Below are positions 62,204 through 64,000 of a stretch of DNA of 64,000 nucleotides, piece by piece; the stretch's first letter is position 1, and each line of letters starts with the position of its first letter. This DNA is from Microvirga sp. Its GTDB lineage: Bacteria > Pseudomonadota > Alphaproteobacteria > Rhizobiales > Beijerinckiaceae. The DNA is taken from assembly GCA_029266525.1 (NCBI GenBank), contig JAQSWQ010000004.1, positions 33,588 to 97,587 on the forward strand, in the 5' to 3' direction. The notes under the pieces were generated by a model. It did no database searches, had not been told where the DNA came from, and saw only the letters and a program-made list of their open reading frames with translations. The translations under genes and the position numbers were made by a program.

Positions 62204-63781
62204 ATGCCTGTCGACTGGAAAAGCATTCTCGGCATCCTGACGGCACTCTCCCTTTCGGCTGCACCGGCGCTCGGCGCGGAGACACGGACGCTCCGCGCAG
62301 CCCTGCACTCGGACCTCAAGATCGTGGACCCGATCTGGACCACGGCGCTGATCTCCGTGCACCACGGCTATATGATCTACGACACGCTGTTCGCGCTCGA
62401 CGACAAGCTCGAGGTGCGCCCGCAGATGGTCGAGCGCCACGAGATGAGCCCGGACAAGCTCACCTGGACCTTCGTGCTCCGCGACGGCCTCGAATGGCAT
62501 GACGGCGAGCCGGTCACGGCCGAGGACTGCATCGCCTCGCTCAAGCGCTGGGGCGCGCGCGACACCATGGGGCAGAAGCTTCTGTCCTTCGTCGCCGGCT
62601 TCGAGGCGCCGGATGCGAAGACCATCCGGATGAGGATGAAGGAGCCCTATGGGCTGGTGCTCCAGACGCTCGCGAAGCCCGGCGCCAACGTGCCCTTCAT
62701 GATGCCGAAACGGGTCGCCGAGACCGACCCCAACCAGCAGATCGCCGACTACACCGGCTCCGGCCCCTTCACCTTCCGCAAGGAGGATTGGAGGGCGGGC
62801 GAGAAGGCGGTCTACGTCAAGAACCCGAGATACAAGCCGCGCAGCGAGCCGGCCTCCGGGCTCGCCGGCGGCAAGGTCGTGAAAATCGACCGCGTCGAGT
62901 GGCTCTGGATCGCCGACACCCAGACGCAGATCGACGCGCTGACCAAGGGCGAGATCGACTACATCGAGGCGCCGCCGCACGACCTCCTGCCGCTCCTGCA
63001 GAAGGACCCGAACATCGAGCTCCTCGCGACGAATCCCTACGGCCGGCAATACGCCTTCCGCTTCAACACGCTGCACAAGCCCTTCGACAATCCGAAGATC
63101 CGCCAGGCCGTTGCCTATGCGCTGAACGGCAAGGATTTCCTGGATGCCTCGATCGGGAACCCGAAATGGTACCGCGAGTGCAGATCGCTCTTCCCCTGCG
63201 GCTCGCCGCTCGAATCGACCGTCGGCTGGGAGGACAAGGGCGGCGGCAACGCGGCGAAGGCGCGCCAGCTCCTGCAGGAGGCGGGCTATGACGGCACGCC
63301 GGTCGTGCTCATGCAGCAGACCGACATCGCCGTCTTGAAGGATTCGGCGCCCGTTGCGCGCCAGGCGCTCGAGAGGGCAGGCTTCAAGGTCGACCTGCAG
63401 TCGATGGACTGGCAGACGCTGGTCTCGCGGCGCGCCAAGAAGGACCCGCCCTCGGCCGGCGGCTGGCACGCCTTCGTGACGACCTGGTCCTCGGCCGAGG
63501 TGCTCGATCCCGTGGCGACGACCTACCTCAACGCGAGCTGCGAGAAGGCGAGCTTCGGCTGGCCCTGCGACGCCGAGCTCGAGCGCCTGCGCGACGCCTT
63601 CGCCAAGGAGACCGATCCCCAAAAGCAGAAGGCGATCGCCGAAGCCGTGCAGCGCCGCGCCGCCGAGGCGCCGACCCATGTCCCGCTCGGGCAATATGTG
63701 GCGCCGGTGGCCTTCCGGAAAAACGTGTCCGGGGTGCTGGTCTCGCCCAACATCAACTTCTGGAACATCGAGAAGAGGTGA
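62204..63781 (+). CDS. ABC transporter substrate-binding protein, family 5 (second paralog)
   Basis: A 525-residue receptor clearly duplicated from the one at 59670: LHSDLKIVDPIWTTALISV, LEWHDGEPVTAEDCIASLKRWG, KPFDNPKIRQAVAYALNGKD and VDLQSMDWQTLVSRRAKK all have near matches there. The signal peptide is ILTALSLSAAPALGA. AGGAGGG lies before the ATG. The two copies have moved apart in the binding lobes, so they may take different ligands for one shared permease located outside the window. Confidence 0.93.
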   Translation: MPVDWKSILGILTALSLSAAPALGAETRTLRAALHSDLKIVDPIWTTALISVHHGYMIYDTLFALDDKLEVRPQMVERHEMSPDKLTWTFVLRDGLEWHDGEPVTAEDCIASLKRWGARDTMGQKLLSFVAGFEAPDAKTIRMRMKEPYGLVLQTLAKPGANVPFMMPKRVAETDPNQQIADYTGSGPFTFRKEDWRAGEKAVYVKNPRYKPRSEPASGLAGGKVVKIDRVEWLWIADTQTQIDALTKGEIDYIEAPPHDLLPLLQKDPNIELLATNPYGRQYAFRFNTLHKPFDNPKIRQAVAYALNGKDFLDASIGNPKWYRECRSLFPCGSPLESTVGWEDKGGGNAAKARQLLQEAGYDGTPVVLMQQTDIAVLKDSAPVARQALERAGFKVDLQSMDWQTLVSRRAKKDPPSAGGWHAFVTTWSSAEVLDPVATTYLNASCEKASFGWPCDAELERLRDAFAKETDPQKQKAIAEAVQRRAAEAPTHVPLGQYVAPVAFRKNVSGVLVSPNINFWNIEKR

Positions 63782-64000
63782 GGCCGGCGAGGGGCTAGAG
63801 GCCCGCTAGGAAAAAATCCTTGACAACTTTCCTATTTTATGCTTGTTTGCCGCTGTCCCGTCCACCCGAGGGGCGCGCTCATGAGGCGTCGTGGCGTGGG
63901 GCGGGACCGGTGCCCGCGCCGGGAACGCATGCCCGGTCCGGGTGGTCGGCTGAGGAACACGCGGTCCGAGGGGACGGGCGGGACTCTTCTCGAGAAGAGA
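63782..64000 (+). other. AT-rich segment followed by structured non-coding DNA at the window edge
   Basis: No gene is seen. TAGGAAA (63807-63813) and TTTCCTA (63828-63834) flank TTGACA (63820-63825), a perfect -35 hexamer, in an AT-rich patch (63811-63848) unlike the rest of the window; the -10 is not clear. Downstream, GTCCCGTCCAC (63855-63865) pairs with GTGGGGCGGGAC (63896-63907) with one bulge, and a second possible stem involves GGTCCGAGGGGACGG near 63963. This could be the 5' part of a non-coding RNA or a repeated element cut by the window end. Confidence 0.4.

Overview
The window is about 64 kb of high-GC DNA from an alphaproteobacterium, most likely a member of the Hyphomicrobiales (Rhizobiales). 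Several families common in that order support this: UPF0314/DUF2585, DUF2865, PuuD-type urate hydroxylase with a cytochrome c tail, the rpiA-DUF2059-gor neighbourhood, a 445-residue GluRS, class II DAHP synthase, and nopaline/octopine-type ABC uptake genes. Genus cannot be fixed from the sequence alone. No rRNA, tRNA, CRISPR array, phage or complete IS transposase gene was seen.

Layout. 260-4956 is a five-gene branched-chain-amino-acid-type ABC transporter. It is followed by a 307-bp MITE-like element (4973-5279) with 19-bp terminal inverted repeats and a 6-bp target duplication. 5287-8816 is a patch of small accessory genes (DUF1579, a two-gene toxin-antitoxin candidate, SRPBCC, VOC, a Lys/Ala-rich peptide, DUF29). 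8821-14894 is glycolate oxidation: a lone LutA-like Fe-S protein, then glcD-[antitoxin-parE]-glcE-DUF2585-glcF with overlapping genes. 14906-25535 holds a lipoprotein, an EEP-family enzyme, rpiA, DUF2059, a tripartite tricarboxylate transporter (tctCBA), an O-antigen-ligase-like protein, glutathione reductase, a TauE exporter and an Fe-alcohol dehydrogenase. 25674-35918 carries class II DAHP synthase, a 27-residue membrane peptide, nadE, two divergent serine hydrolases (one broken by an amber codon), gltX, DUF2865 and a stand-alone LigD phosphoesterase.

35927-42072 is a peptide-type ABC transporter whose ATPase gene is cut off from its permeases by an inverted tumE-tumA toxin-antitoxin pair with a palindromic operator candidate. 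42176-45470 has puuD, a threonine dehydratase and a TPR-methyltransferase. 45658-49992 pairs a ureohydrolase with an opine/basic-amino-acid ABC transporter. 50086-59529 has DUF4112, the periplasmic pair pbpC/alpha-2-macroglobulin, and a divergent peptidoglycan-binding pseudo-protease. 59670-63781 has two paralogous family-5 solute-binding proteins with a higBA pair between them. The window ends in an AT-rich then strongly structured non-coding stretch.

Two themes stand out. First, four compact two-gene toxin-antitoxin modules occur within 64 kb, and three of them are wedged into transporter or catabolic operons, two with overlapping or near-abutting junctions. Second, GTCAT-type and CTCTCCCC-type palindromic repeats lie between genes, and two have become coding: one in the N-terminus of the DUF2585 protein and one as the C-terminus of the DUF4112 protein. 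No single system is clearly undescribed. The best candidates for a second look are the MITE-like element, the operon-embedded toxin-antitoxin pairs, the unfamiliar partner of the RelE-like toxin at 5999, and the A2M/PbpC/pseudo-protease cluster.
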